Shown here: piece by piece, positions 51,291-61,054 of the stretch
How positions within the stretch are numbered: the first letter of the stretch is position 1
Layout of the letters: each line of letters starts with the position of its first letter
Notes under the pieces: model-generated
Database searches by the model: none
Told to the model about the DNA's origin: nothing
Seen by the model: the letters and a program-made list of their open reading frames with translations, nothing else
Made by a program: the position numbers and the translations under genes
NCBI RefSeq assembly: GCF_003112455.1
Contig: NZ_BDQX01000430.1
Location: 167,096 to 231,095 of the forward strand
Source: Paenibacillus agaridevorans
GTDB lineage: Bacteria; Bacillota; Bacilli; Paenibacillales; Paenibacillaceae
Direction of reading: 5' to 3'
DNA length: 64,000 nucleotides

Positions 51291-51309
51291 CATACCCCCC
51301 AAGGGTATG
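51291..51309. promoter_or_regulatory. CsoR-like operator 2
   Basis: CATACCC (51291-51297), spacer CCCAA, GGGTATG (51303-51309): perfect 7-bp arms, same type as the site 40 bp closer to copZ. Confidence 0.65.
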
Positions 51310-51498
51310 TAAAGTCGCATTTTATTCCTCGGTAATTGACCAGTCTTTCGTTCTTTCGTCTCCCCTATTCATCTTACTTCGTATATGCTACGATCATCTT
51401 GTAAGCGTTTTTTCGAATAAAATCAACTCGCGCGTTTAACATGGTTCGAACATAACAGCGGTATACTTCTAATTAAAAAGGAAAAAGGATGTGTCCCC

Positions 51499-52233
51499 AT
51501 GAAATCCATGATCAACTTCGCCCATCGAGGTGCCAGCGCTTATTGTCCCGAGAATACGATGGCCGCATTCGCCCGTGCTCTGGAGCTAGGCGCAACCGGC
51601 ATTGAGACAGACATTCAACGAACGAAGGATGGCGTGCTCGTCTGTATTCACGACGAGTCGCTGCAACGAACGGCCGGCACGGCGCGGCTCGTCGTTGACA
51701 CCGATTACGAAGCCATTTGCCAGCTTGATGCCGGCAGCTGGTTCGACGCGTCGTTTGCTGGCGAACGTATTCCGACCTTGGATCAGCTGCTGGCATTGGC
51801 TGCGGAATCAGAGCTTATTCTTAATCTGGAACTGAAGAACGGCGCCGTCCAATATCCGGGAATGGAAGCCGAAGTTATCTCGGCCGTACGCCAGGCAGGC
51901 TTGGCCGATCGCGTCGTCCTGTCCAGCTTCAATCATTATTCGCTGGCGCTCTGCAAGTCGCTGGACCCGGACATTCGCACGGGCATTTTATATATGGAAG
52001 GCTTATATCGGCCTTGGGAATATGCCGCGACGCTGAATGCGGATGCCTTGCACGCGTATCATTTTGCCGTCCTCCCCGAATGGGTGAAGGAAGCGGAAGA
52101 AGCCGGCATCGTCTATCACCCCTTCACCGTTAATGAAGAAGCAGAGATGCTCCGTCTTATCGAAGCAGGTGTTGCCGGCATCATTACGGATTATCCCGAC
52201 CGGCTGCACAAGCTCATTCAGAGCAGGAGGTAG
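51499..52233 (+). CDS. glycerophosphodiester phosphodiesterase, UgpQ type
   Basis: 244 residues. INFAHRGASAYCPENTMAAF holds the catalytic HRG and PEN motifs, ETDIQRTKDGVLVCIHDESL the metal ligands and second His, and LILNLELKNG the third metal site. It cleaves glycerophosphodiesters to glycerol-3-phosphate and an alcohol. No signal peptide, so it is cytoplasmic. AAGGA stands about 9 nt before the ATG. The MFS gene follows after 2 bp, so the two are one operon, perhaps taking up and cleaving the same compound. Confidence 0.9.
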   Translation: MKSMINFAHRGASAYCPENTMAAFARALELGATGIETDIQRTKDGVLVCIHDESLQRTAGTARLVVDTDYEAICQLDAGSWFDASFAGERIPTLDQLLALAAESELILNLELKNGAVQYPGMEAEVISAVRQAGLADRVVLSSFNHYSLALCKSLDPDIRTGILYMEGLYRPWEYAATLNADALHAYHFAVLPEWVKEAEEAGIVYHPFTVNEEAEMLRLIEAGVAGIITDYPDRLHKLIQSRR

Positions 52234-52235
52234 CG

Positions 52236-53453
52236 ATGACTGCCATAGCCTACGCCCCGCGAAAAATTTGGCTGCTTGGTCTCGGCTTCTTTAGCATCAG
52301 CATTACATGGGCTTTGTACAACGCTTATGTGCCGCTCTATTTGGAGCATTTTATTAAGAACGTGGGGCTTATCGGCTTCATGATGACGATCGACAATTAC
52401 TTTGCGATGTTCCTCCAGCCCTGGATCGGACGCAAGAGTGACCGGACCCGCACAAAGTTCGGCAAACGGATGCCCTTCCTGCTCATCGGCATGCCGCTGG
52501 CCGCCGTGTTCGGAGCGTTAATTCCATGGCATAACGGGATCGTGACGTTGATTCTGTTTATGGTGCTTATGAATCTCTCCATGAGCCTATACCGATCGCC
52601 TACCGTAGCTCTGATGCCGGATTTAACGCCGCCAGGGAAGCGAACGCAGGCTAACGGCATCATTAATTTCATGGGAGGCGTAGGCTCCATCCTTGCTTTT
52701 GCCGGAGGCGCTTATTTAAACGACTGGCATACATCGCTGCCCTTTCTAACCTCATCCGTACTTACGCTGCTTTGTTTGACGGTATTGTTTTTCGTCATTC
52801 GGGAACCGCATGCCGCCAGCTTCGTCTTGGAACGCAAAGCGGAAGCGCTGCCTGGCGACTACCGAAAAGAATGGAATAAGCCTACGCTGTTTCTGTTAGG
52901 GGCGATTTTCTTTTGGTTTTTCTCCTATCAAGGAGTCGAAGCCTTGTTTACGCTCTATGGAACGAATCGGCTGGGCATGACGGACAGCGCTGCGGCATTT
53001 TCGCTCGCCTTTTTTTCGCTCTCCTTTGTCATCGCGGCCATCCCTAGTGGAATGCTAGGCAATCGATTCGGCAAAAAAAAGATCATTCTGCTTGGCATAA
53101 TCGGCCTTATCGTCGTCTTTTCGTTGGTCTCGCTGATCGAATCGGTGCTGCTCTTGCGGATCATGCTGCTCATAGGAGGAGTTTTCTGGGCGTGCATCAA
53201 CATTAACTCTTATCCGTTCATCGTCCAGTTGGGCGAAGAGAGCAGTATCGGCACGCGTACCGGCATCTATTATATTGCCTCATCCATCGCCGCCATCTCC
53301 TCTCCGCCATTGATGGGCGTCATTATCGATTGGATGGGATACGCCATGCTGTTCTATATCGCAGCCGCCGGGATGGTCATTGCGTTGTTATTTCTGCTAG
53401 GCGTTCGCGATCAGGGCAAGTCTCTTCCCGTACAGCCGCCTGTTACTATGTAG
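52236..53453 (+). CDS. MFS transporter, SLC45/sugar-cation symporter type
   Basis: 405 residues, 12 helices. Residues about 60-75 read QPWIGRKSDRTRTKFGKRMP, the RxGRR-like loop 2-3 signature of SLC45 and glycoside-pentoside-hexuronide carriers, and the matching FGKKKIILLGIIGLIVV occurs in the second half. A sugar or glycoside substrate is likely but unproved. AGGAGGT lies 4 nt before the ATG, in the end of the phosphodiesterase gene region. It ends at a bidirectional terminator. Confidence 0.82.
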   Translation: MTAIAYAPRKIWLLGLGFFSISITWALYNAYVPLYLEHFIKNVGLIGFMMTIDNYFAMFLQPWIGRKSDRTRTKFGKRMPFLLIGMPLAAVFGALIPWHNGIVTLILFMVLMNLSMSLYRSPTVALMPDLTPPGKRTQANGIINFMGGVGSILAFAGGAYLNDWHTSLPFLTSSVLTLLCLTVLFFVIREPHAASFVLERKAEALPGDYRKEWNKPTLFLLGAIFFWFFSYQGVEALFTLYGTNRLGMTDSAAAFSLAFFSLSFVIAAIPSGMLGNRFGKKKIILLGIIGLIVVFSLVSLIESVLLLRIMLLIGGVFWACININSYPFIVQLGEESSIGTRTGIYYIASSIAAISSPPLMGVIIDWMGYAMLFYIAAAGMVIALLFLLGVRDQGKSLPVQPPVTM

Positions 53454-53477
53454 CGTTTAATTCAGCGTTAAACAACA

Positions 53478-53514
53478 ATGGCGATGCCAGGACCTCCGTC
53501 CATGGCATCGCCAT
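53478..53514. terminator. bidirectional terminator
   Basis: ATGGCGATGCCA-type arms (53478-53489 with 53503-53514), a perfect 12-bp stem between the convergent MFS and YitT genes. Plus-strand tail TTAAATATTT, minus-strand tail TGTTGTTT. Confidence 0.6.
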
Positions 53515-53522
53515 TTAAATAT

Positions 53523-54392
53523 TTAATGGATGCTGTTTTTGCTGAAATTGCCGCCCAGCACGTCAGAGACATGTTCGATCGCGATAAACGCCTTCTCATC
53601 GTATTCGTGCACGATCGATTTCAGCTTCGCAAGTTCCAGCCGCGAAACTACGCAATAGACCACTTGAAGATCATCGCCGGAGAACCCCCCTCGGGCTTGC
53701 AGCAGCGTCGTGCTTCGGCCTAGCCGATCGATAATTGCCTGGGAAATGTCGACATGTTCCTTCGAAATAATCGTCACCGATTTGGATTCCTCCAATCCTT
53801 CGACAACAATATCGATTACCTTGATCGCTATGTAATAGGCCAGTATGGAATACATGGCGGAGGTCCATTCGAAAACGAAACCCGCAATCAGGAAGATGAC
53901 GAGATTAAAGACCATAATGACTTGTCCTACCGCAACGCGTAGCTTTTTGGAGATCAGGATAGATACCACTTCGATGCCGTCGAGGGCGCCTCCATAACGG
54001 ATGACAAGACCTACGCCGGCCCCCAAAATCATACCGCCGAACAGGACAGCCAGAAGCTTATCCTCCGGAAAGGCGCCTACATGATGCAGAAATGCCGTCG
54101 TAATGGACATAATCGTAATGCCGTAGAGTGTAGACAGTGCAAAAGTTTTGCCTAATTGCTTGTAGCCGAGGATGAGGAACGGAACGTTCGCAAGAAATAA
54201 GTAGACGCTAAGAGGAAGAGGAGTAAGCTCAGACAACATAATGGATATACCGGCTATGCCGCCATCGATAATCTGGAACGGTACAAGGAAAAGCTCCAGG
54301 GCCACGCCCATCAGGACAGAACCGATCGTAAGGAAAACAAAGCGTTTTATGATTTCGAGACTGGAAAGCTTTTTATGTTCTCGGTGCGGCAA
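53523..54392 (-). CDS. YitT-family membrane protein (DUF2179)
   Basis: 289 residues with five or six hydrophobic segments. VLMGVALELFLVPFQIIDGG, RYGGALDGIEVVSILISKK and, in the C-terminal DUF2179 domain, TTLLQARGGFSGDDLQVVYC are hallmarks. Function unknown. The start is TTG 54392 with AGGGGGAA in front; no suitable ATG lies near, and the ATG overlapping the ribosome site is out of frame. Confidence 0.88.
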   Translation of the reverse strand: MPHREHKKLSSLEIIKRFVFLTIGSVLMGVALELFLVPFQIIDGGIAGISIMLSELTPLPLSVYLFLANVPFLILGYKQLGKTFALSTLYGITIMSITTAFLHHVGAFPEDKLLAVLFGGMILGAGVGLVIRYGGALDGIEVVSILISKKLRVAVGQVIMVFNLVIFLIAGFVFEWTSAMYSILAYYIAIKVIDIVVEGLEESKSVTIISKEHVDISQAIIDRLGRSTTLLQARGGFSGDDLQVVYCVVSRLELAKLKSIVHEYDEKAFIAIEHVSDVLGGNFSKNSIH

Positions 54393-54538
54393 ACAAGTTC
54401 CCCCTCATTGAAGATTGCTGATTCTCATTATAAACTTTTTTATTCAAACTTGCATCAATATCTATTTGAGATCAATGAGGACTTATTTCATGCCCTAAAT
54501 CGGATCTATGATGCAAATACTCCTCAAAATGTAATAAG

Positions 54539-54565
54539 CTCCGCCGCTCTGTTAGAGCGGCGGAG
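54539..54565 (-). terminator. terminator after the ABC exporter pair
   Basis: CTCCGCCGCTCT (54539-54550) and AGAGCGGCGGAG (54554-54565), perfect 12-bp stem with 3-nt loop, minus strand continuing CTTATTACATTTT. Confidence 0.75.
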
Positions 54566-54583
54566 TTATATGATAAGCCATGC

Positions 54584-56395
54584 TTATGGTTTGGAAGCGG
54601 CGGCAGGCTGCGCTTCTCCGGAGGATTCCCCCATCTGCAGCCGGTACATCCGGTAGTATCTGCCCTCCAGCGCCATTAACGAATCATGATTCCCCCGCTC
54701 GACGATCTCGCCCCGATGCAGTACCAGAATCTGATCCGCCTCCCGAATCGTCGACAGCCGATGGGCGATAATCAGCGTTGTGCGGCCTTCGCTGACGACC
54801 TTTAGCGCGCGCTGAATGACATGCTCCGTTTCGCTGTCGACACTGGCCGTCGCTTCGTCCAGAATAAGGATAGCGGGATCGTAGGCTAGCGCACGCGCGA
54901 ACGAGATCAGTTGACGCTGCCCAGCAGAGAAAGTGCTTCCCCGTTCAACGACAGGCTCATGAACGCCCCCCGGCAGAGAATCGATAAAGGATGAAGCCCC
55001 TACCTCCCGCAACGCGGCCTCCACACGTTCTTGCGTAATGCCTTCCTGATACATGCTGACGTTAAAGGAGATATCGCCCGCAAAGAGATAAGGATCCTGA
55101 AGGACGATCCCCATCGGCTTGCGAAGCTCCTGTTTGGACATCATGCCGATGTCTTTGCCGTCGATCGTAATGGTTCCTTGATCCGGCTCATAGAAGCCAA
55201 GCAGCAGATTCATGATGGAGCTCTTGCCGGATCCCGTGTGGCCGACCAGCGCCAGTGTTTGCCCCCGCTTGACCTCGAACGAAATATTGCGCAGCACTTG
55301 TTCTCCTTTCTTGTAGGAGAAGCTTACGTCGCGGAATGCGATATCGCCTCGCGTATCCTGTCTAATGCGGGAAGGCGTCTCCTCGACATCTCTGCCTTCC
55401 ATGTCCATAATCGCAAACACCTTCTCCGCCGCTACATATGCCCGTTGGGCATTCGTCAGTTGGTCGAATATGCCGATTATAGGTTGAAAAATTCGGCCCA
55501 GGTAATCGATGAACGCGTACAGAACGCCGAACAGAATGACGCCGGACAACGCCTGACCGCCGAAATACCAGAGAACGAACGCCGTTAAAAGCGCCCCGAT
55601 CGTGCCGACGATATTCCGGGATGATAACGAGAACACGCGGAATTGCTTAACCTGATTTACGTATCTGTCATGATTCAGTTCTTCGAATTCCTCGATGGTG
55701 CGCTTCTCCCTGCGAAAGGCTTGAATAATAGGCATCACGTTAATAGATTCGTTGATCATCGCGTTCATATCGCTGAGACGCGCGCGCATGACGGCTATGT
55801 ACCGCTTCGAGAATTTGAGATGCACAACCATGATGACGGCGAATAAAGGCAGCAGCAGCAAACAAAGCAGAGCCAGCTTTACGTCGAGTAAGAAAAGAGC
55901 CGTATAAATGCCGGCCAGTTGCACAAAGCTGACTACGAACGTCGCCATAAAGCTCATAAACAGCTCGCGGATCGCCTCCGTATCGTTCGCAATACGCGAC
56001 ACGATAGCCCCGATCGGCGTGTTGTCGAAGTAACGGAGCGGAATCCGGTGAATTTGGCGCATGAGATCCACCCGCATATTGCGAATAATTCGAAGCGCTG
56101 TCGCCTGCAGCAGGTAGGATTGCAGAAAGTGTAGTCCGCCCGCGGCAACCAGCAGCCCGACATAGATCGCCAGCAACGTAAGGACCGGCGCCATTCCGCC
56201 ATCTCCTCCTGTGCTAAGATGATCGTCAATTATGGTTTTTACGATGAACGGGCCGGCCAGCTCTGCCCCTACCGCGCAGCACAGGATCAAAATTGCGCCA
56301 ATAATTCTGAACTTGTAGGTCAGCGCATAGGCCAGAAGCTTTTTAATGGTAGCTGCTCCAGCCTTCTTGCCTTCGTTATGCATCTCCATGCTCAT
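54584..56395 (-). CDS. ABC exporter half-transporter, YheH/BmrD-like
   Basis: 603 residues: six helices in the first 330 residues (YKFRIIGAILILCCAVGAEL and on) and an ATPase with Walker A GHTGSGKSS, signature FSAGQRQLISFARAL, Walker B ILILDEATASVDSET and H-loop IAHRLST. The signature FSAGQ instead of LSGGQ is typical of this half, which carries the standard catalytic Glu. It overlaps the upstream partner by 20 bp; GGAGGAG lies 8 nt before the ATG. The pair should export drugs or lipids as a heterodimer. Confidence 0.9.
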   Translation of the reverse strand: MSMEMHNEGKKAGAATIKKLLAYALTYKFRIIGAILILCCAVGAELAGPFIVKTIIDDHLSTGGDGGMAPVLTLLAIYVGLLVAAGGLHFLQSYLLQATALRIIRNMRVDLMRQIHRIPLRYFDNTPIGAIVSRIANDTEAIRELFMSFMATFVVSFVQLAGIYTALFLLDVKLALLCLLLLPLFAVIMVVHLKFSKRYIAVMRARLSDMNAMINESINVMPIIQAFRREKRTIEEFEELNHDRYVNQVKQFRVFSLSSRNIVGTIGALLTAFVLWYFGGQALSGVILFGVLYAFIDYLGRIFQPIIGIFDQLTNAQRAYVAAEKVFAIMDMEGRDVEETPSRIRQDTRGDIAFRDVSFSYKKGEQVLRNISFEVKRGQTLALVGHTGSGKSSIMNLLLGFYEPDQGTITIDGKDIGMMSKQELRKPMGIVLQDPYLFAGDISFNVSMYQEGITQERVEAALREVGASSFIDSLPGGVHEPVVERGSTFSAGQRQLISFARALAYDPAILILDEATASVDSETEHVIQRALKVVSEGRTTLIIAHRLSTIREADQILVLHRGEIVERGNHDSLMALEGRYYRMYRLQMGESSGEAQPAAASKP

Positions 56396-58142
56396 CCCCC
56401 TGCTCCTCCAGGCTGGCTTCCATCTGCTGTCGCTCCCATTGTTGCTTGTACCAGCCGCCCAGCAGCATCAATTGCTCATGCGTGCCTTCTTCCAGCACTT
56501 TGCCGCCTTCCAGCACCAAAATCCAGTCCGCGTGACTGACAGCGGATAGACGATGCGTTGTAATAAATGTCGTTTTGCCGGCCCGCTCCCGGCGGATCGC
56601 CTTCAGAATGCGGCTTTCCGTACGGGCATCCACGGCGGACAAGGAATCGTCGAACAGCAGCATCTCGGAATCGACGAGAAGAGCGCGGGCAATCGCAAGG
56701 CGTTGCTTCTGTCCTCCGGACAACATGACGCCGTTTTCTCCGACGATCGTCGCCAGTCCTTCCGGCATGCCCGCGATATCCGTGTCGAAGGAGGCCATCG
56801 CAACCGCCTTATCCATTTCCGCATCCGTGGCATCCGGCTTGCCTAGCGCGATATTGTCGCGGATCGACTTCGACAGCAGCAGATGCTCCTGCGGTACATA
56901 AGCGATCCACTCTCGCATCCGCTCCAGCGGAATCCGTTCAATCGGGGCTTCCGAGATATACGCTGCATTCGGCTGCACGGGATATTGCCGCAGCAGCTGC
57001 TTCAGCAGCGTGCTCTTTCCGCTGCCGGTCTTGCCTACGATCCCCAACGTTTCTCCTCTCTCCAGGCGGAAGCTAATCCCCGACAAGCTTGGCGCAGCCG
57101 CGCCGGGATAGGTGAAGCTGAGACGATTGAACGAGACGCTTGCAGGAATGTCCACGGATAGAGGGTTATCGGGCTCCGTTACATCTGGCCGCTCGTCAAA
57201 CGCTTTTTCCAGCCGGTCGGCTGAAGCGGTTCCACGCTGCAGCACGTTGATGAATTCGCCGAAGGAAATCATAGGCCAGATCAACATGCCGAGATAAATA
57301 TTAAACGTCAGCAATTGCCCGATCATAATTTCGTTCTCGAGCACCAGATAGGAGCCAAAGCCGATGCTGATCGTATAACTGATGCCGACAATAATAGAGA
57401 TCAGGGGATGGAACATGGCATTAAGAAGCGACACTTGACGATTTTTTGTCATGACATCTTCCGTCACGCGGCCAAAGGCGGCCAGATCGGCGTTTTCTTG
57501 CACATAGGAGCGGATGACGCGAATGCCGGAGATGGACTCCAGCGCATGATCGTTCATATTGCCAAATGCAGCTTGCGCCGCCATAAAGCGGATGCGCACC
57601 TTCCCGCCCAGCTTTATAATGACAAAGGCGAGCAGCGGCAATGGCAGCAAGGCTGCAAGCATCAGCTTGAAAGAGACGAAGGTCACCATCATGACGATGA
57701 CGACGGATGCCCCGACGAGCGTATTGACCAGCGTCATAACGCCGTACCCCGCCGTATTCCCGATGGCAAGCACATCGTTGGTGGCAAGAGCCATTAATCC
57801 GCCCGTGCTGTTTTTGTGGAAAAAGGACGGCCTCAGCACCGTCAAATGCGCCAGCAGTCTGCCGCGGAGCAGCTTCTCTACCAGTACCGAATTGCCGAAT
57901 AAAGTGGTGATCCATACGTAGACAAGTCCATAAGTGAGCAGAGCCAGGCCAACCAGAAGCATAACCTTCCTGCCCAAGTCATCTCTAGTCAACTCGCCTG
58001 TGCTAATGGCGTCAACCGTATTGCCAATCCATCTCGGAGGTATGGACGAGAGCAGACTGACAATCGTCATTAACGTAATCGCGATCGCGTAACTGCGCCA
58101 TCTTTGCTTAAAAAACCAATCCAATCGCTTTAAAAAAGTCAA
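56376..58142 (-). CDS. ABC exporter half-transporter, YheI/BmrC-like
   Basis: 588 residues: six helices and an ATPase with Walker A GKTGSGKST, signature LSGGQKQRLAIARAL and Walker B LLFDDSLSAVDARTE. The residue after Walker B is Asp (FDDS) where the partner has Glu, as in asymmetric exporters where one site hydrolyses slowly. HRLSA is the H-loop. Start is TTG 58142 with GGGGAG 5 nt upstream. First gene of the pair; a Bce-type operon is divergent from it. Confidence 0.9.
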   Translation of the reverse strand: MTFLKRLDWFFKQRWRSYAIAITLMTIVSLLSSIPPRWIGNTVDAISTGELTRDDLGRKVMLLVGLALLTYGLVYVWITTLFGNSVLVEKLLRGRLLAHLTVLRPSFFHKNSTGGLMALATNDVLAIGNTAGYGVMTLVNTLVGASVVIVMMVTFVSFKLMLAALLPLPLLAFVIIKLGGKVRIRFMAAQAAFGNMNDHALESISGIRVIRSYVQENADLAAFGRVTEDVMTKNRQVSLLNAMFHPLISIIVGISYTISIGFGSYLVLENEIMIGQLLTFNIYLGMLIWPMISFGEFINVLQRGTASADRLEKAFDERPDVTEPDNPLSVDIPASVSFNRLSFTYPGAAAPSLSGISFRLERGETLGIVGKTGSGKSTLLKQLLRQYPVQPNAAYISEAPIERIPLERMREWIAYVPQEHLLLSKSIRDNIALGKPDATDAEMDKAVAMASFDTDIAGMPEGLATIVGENGVMLSGGQKQRLAIARALLVDSEMLLFDDSLSAVDARTESRILKAIRRERAGKTTFITTHRLSAVSHADWILVLEGGKVLEEGTHEQLMLLGGWYKQQWERQQMEASLEEQGDEHGDA

Positions 58143-58230
58143 AGGAACTCCCCGCTTTCCGGCATTCGATTGTATAATATTACCTTTATTTTTGCTATCC
58201 TACAACAGTAAAAAACGATTAAAACTGTAT

Positions 58231-58246
58231 GTGACAGAAGTGTCAC
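58231..58246. promoter_or_regulatory. BceR-type operator
   Basis: GTGACA-GAAG-TGTCAC, a perfect inverted repeat that fits the TNACA-N4-TGTNA pattern described for BceR-like regulators, 86 bp before the transporter ATG. Confidence 0.72.
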
Positions 58247-58331
58247 TTTGCATTCCGTAGAATCGATGGAACGGGGGAGCGGCTGGACGGTATAGTGAGG
58301 ACAGAGACAAGAAACAGAGAGGAGAAACCTT

Positions 58332-59081
58332 ATGCAGACACCTATTATTCGTGCCCGTAATGTATCCAAAAGTTATGGCAAGACGCCCGTGCTTCGCAAT
58401 ATCGACCTTACGGTTAACGAAGGAGAGTTTACAGCCATCATGGGGCCGTCGGGCTCCGGCAAGTCGACGCTTATGAACGTACTGTCGACGATTGACCGGG
58501 TAACCGGCGGAGAAGTATGGCTGGGACAGCAGTCGCTGCTATCTCTGGGCAAAAAGGAGCTTCGCCGTTTCCGTCAGGAGCGGATGGGCTTTATCTTTCA
58601 GGATTATAATCTGCTCGACACGCTCACCGTCCAGGAAAATATTTTGCTGCCTCTATCGCTGAGGGGCTTTAAGATCGACGAGATGAAGAAGCGGCTGCAT
58701 CCGCTTGTCGAGGCGCTGCAGCTCGGGGCTATTCTCGACAGGTATCCGGCCGGCATCTCCGGCGGACAAAAGCAGCGGACCGCATCCGCCCGCGCGCTTA
58801 TCACCAATCCCGCCGTCGTCTTCGCGGACGAGCCTACCGGAGCTCTGGATTCCAGATCCGCGACAGAGCTGCTGGAAGAGATGGCCGGCATGAATGGCCG
58901 ATTCGGCACGACGATCCTGATGGTGACGCATGATCCTTATGCGGCGAGCTACTGCAATCGCGTCATCTTTTTGCGCGACGGCGCCATTGTAAACGAGCTG
59001 TATGCGGGCGACCAATCCCGCAAGTCGTTCTTCGATCGCATTCTGGAATCGCAAAGCCTGCTCGGGGGTGGACGGGTATGA
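58332..59081 (+). CDS. BceA-type ABC transporter ATPase
   Basis: 249 residues: Walker A GPSGSGKSTLMNVLSTIDR, Q-loop FIFQDYNLLDTLTVQENILL, signature ISGGQKQRTASARAL and Walker B VVFADEPTGALDS. The FQDYNLLDTLTVQENI segment is characteristic of BceA-like ATPases that confer resistance to bacitracin and other peptide antibiotics. Signature position shows TAS where VAI is usual. GAGGAG lies 7 nt before the ATG. It overlaps bceB by 4 bp. Confidence 0.88.
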   Translation: MQTPIIRARNVSKSYGKTPVLRNIDLTVNEGEFTAIMGPSGSGKSTLMNVLSTIDRVTGGEVWLGQQSLLSLGKKELRRFRQERMGFIFQDYNLLDTLTVQENILLPLSLRGFKIDEMKKRLHPLVEALQLGAILDRYPAGISGGQKQRTASARALITNPAVVFADEPTGALDSRSATELLEEMAGMNGRFGTTILMVTHDPYAASYCNRVIFLRDGAIVNELYAGDQSRKSFFDRILESQSLLGGGRV

Positions 59082-61054
59082 GCCTGCTCCAACTGACGCT
59101 TCGCGGCGCCAATCGCAATATTCGGTTATATGCCATCTATCTGTTCGCGATGATCGCAGGCGTCGTTATTCATTTCACCTTTTCGTCGCTTATGTATAAT
59201 GAAGATATTCTAAACGTACTCCGGAACAGCGATATGTTTCGCCAAGGGGTAACCATTGCTTCCATCGCGATCAGTCTATTCATTATCTTGTTTATCCTGT
59301 ACGCCAATTCCTTCTTCATGAGGCAACGCAAAAAAGAGATTGGCATGTACTTGCTGCTTGGCATGAGCGAGAGGCAAGTGACGCGGATGTTATTCTATGA
59401 GACGGTTATATTAAGCGTCCTCTCTCTCGTGTCGGGCATTCTGCTCGGGGGCTTGCTGTCGAAGTGGTTCGGCATGCTGCTAATGAAACTGATGCAATAC
59501 GACCAAAGCGTTTCCTTGTCGTTCAAAGCTGGCGCTGTCGGTACGACGGCAGCCGTAGTTGCCGCCATCATCCTTATCATCTGGTTGCAGAATCTCATCA
59601 CGGTCCACCGCGTTCAGCTTGTCGAGCTGTTCCACGCCCGGTCGATCATGGAGAAACCGATTCGAACATCGGCGATTCCCGCCCTTCTTGCCATTATTCT
59701 GCTGATTCAAGCTTACGTGCTGATCGTGTTGGGGCGTGAATCCATCGTCTGGAAGGAGTACGGCCTGTTTTCCATGACCGCCGTTTCTGTGGGAATCATT
59801 GCGGGAACATGGCTGTTCTTCCGCCAGTTCACCGGCTGGATCCTGGCGAGGCTGGGCAAGATGCCTCGTTATCATGAGGGGAACACGGTGCTTTGGACTT
59901 CCTCGCTTCGTTTCCAGGCCAGAAGCAATGCGCTTAATCTCACGTTTATCACCTTGTTCAGCTCGGCCCTCATCCTGCTGACCAGCTTCGTCGCCATCAA
60001 TTATAGCGTTCAATTTAGCGCAACGGAAAAAAATCTTCCCAACGACATTGCTTTCGAAACGTTGGATGGGGAAACCGACTCCAAGCTGGACGCCCTGATT
60101 CGCGGCTTCGAAAAAGAGCATCCCGTGCTCGACTATCGCGTCCTGCACACATTAAAGGCCGATGCCGTCTCCGACAGGGAGATCGCCTTCCAAGGCGAGG
60201 AGCAGTTTCTTGAAGGCCTGCTGCTGGTGCCTTGGAGCACCTTCAAGGAGTTCGAGCAGCTAAGGGGACATCCCGAGCCTATCGAGCTAAGCGGCAATGA
60301 GACCATCGCGTTATCCGCCGGCATCGATATTCCGCTCGTTCATCCGGCAGGCTCACAGCCCGTCTTCGAGATCCAGGTTGGCTCAGCTCCTCTAACTCTC
60401 TCCATCAAGGAGCAGCTCGACTACTCGCTGCTGGGATGGAGAACGACTATCGACGATTCCATGAGCAGCAAGGCAGCCGTTCTCGTCATCGCCGATGATG
60501 CCTATGCTTCGTTGCGGCCATCCGCCGAGGAGCAGACGTTTCAAATCTATACCATCGAAGATGCAGGGAATGCGGAAGAGTTGTCTCGGCAAGTGCAGCT
60601 GCTATTCTATTCCGCGGCACCGGAAGGGTACTACTCCTCCTTCGCCGACGTCTACTCCAAGCAGATCGAGAGCTCTTCGCTCCTGTTGTTCTCCGGGGCG
60701 TTCCTGGCAGTTATCGCGCTGTTCGCGCTGGCGAGCGTCATCTACTTCCGTCAGCTGCGGGAAGCGACGGACGCCATGACGCAATTCGATACGCTGCGCA
60801 AGCTAGGCATTCGCAGCGGTCAAGTGAAAGCAGTTATTCGCAAGCAGCTGTTGTTCGTATTTGCCCCGCCGCTGGTGCTCGGCCTGTTGAACAGCTGGCT
60901 CATCATAGATTCCTACATGCTCTCGACGCTGCAGGATTACCCGCAGCTCACGTCCATCGTGATGGGCTCCATGGCCGTGTACTTCGTGATCTACGTTATG
61001 CTTTACTTTTCCTCCGCCAGCGTGTACGAACGCATCGTCAGCCGGAAGCTCTAA
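59078..61054 (+). CDS. BceB-type ABC transporter permease
   Basis: 658 residues, ten hydrophobic segments with the FtsX-like arrangement and one large extracellular domain (about 315-530) between TM7 and TM8, the drug-sensing loop of BceB proteins. FFMRQRKKEIGMYLLLGMSE is the conserved cytoplasmic segment after TM2, and FDTLRKLGIRSGQVKAVIRK its counterpart near the C-terminus. It works with the ATPase upstream and passes the signal to the kinase encoded opposite. Its TAA overlaps the kinase TAG by 4 bp, tail to tail. Confidence 0.87.
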   Translation: MSLLQLTLRGANRNIRLYAIYLFAMIAGVVIHFTFSSLMYNEDILNVLRNSDMFRQGVTIASIAISLFIILFILYANSFFMRQRKKEIGMYLLLGMSERQVTRMLFYETVILSVLSLVSGILLGGLLSKWFGMLLMKLMQYDQSVSLSFKAGAVGTTAAVVAAIILIIWLQNLITVHRVQLVELFHARSIMEKPIRTSAIPALLAIILLIQAYVLIVLGRESIVWKEYGLFSMTAVSVGIIAGTWLFFRQFTGWILARLGKMPRYHEGNTVLWTSSLRFQARSNALNLTFITLFSSALILLTSFVAINYSVQFSATEKNLPNDIAFETLDGETDSKLDALIRGFEKEHPVLDYRVLHTLKADAVSDREIAFQGEEQFLEGLLLVPWSTFKEFEQLRGHPEPIELSGNETIALSAGIDIPLVHPAGSQPVFEIQVGSAPLTLSIKEQLDYSLLGWRTTIDDSMSSKAAVLVIADDAYASLRPSAEEQTFQIYTIEDAGNAEELSRQVQLLFYSAAPEGYYSSFADVYSKQIESSSLLLFSGAFLAVIALFALASVIYFRQLREATDAMTQFDTLRKLGIRSGQVKAVIRKQLLFVFAPPLVLGLLNSWLIIDSYMLSTLQDYPQLTSIVMGSMAVYFVIYVMLYFSSASVYERIVSRKL

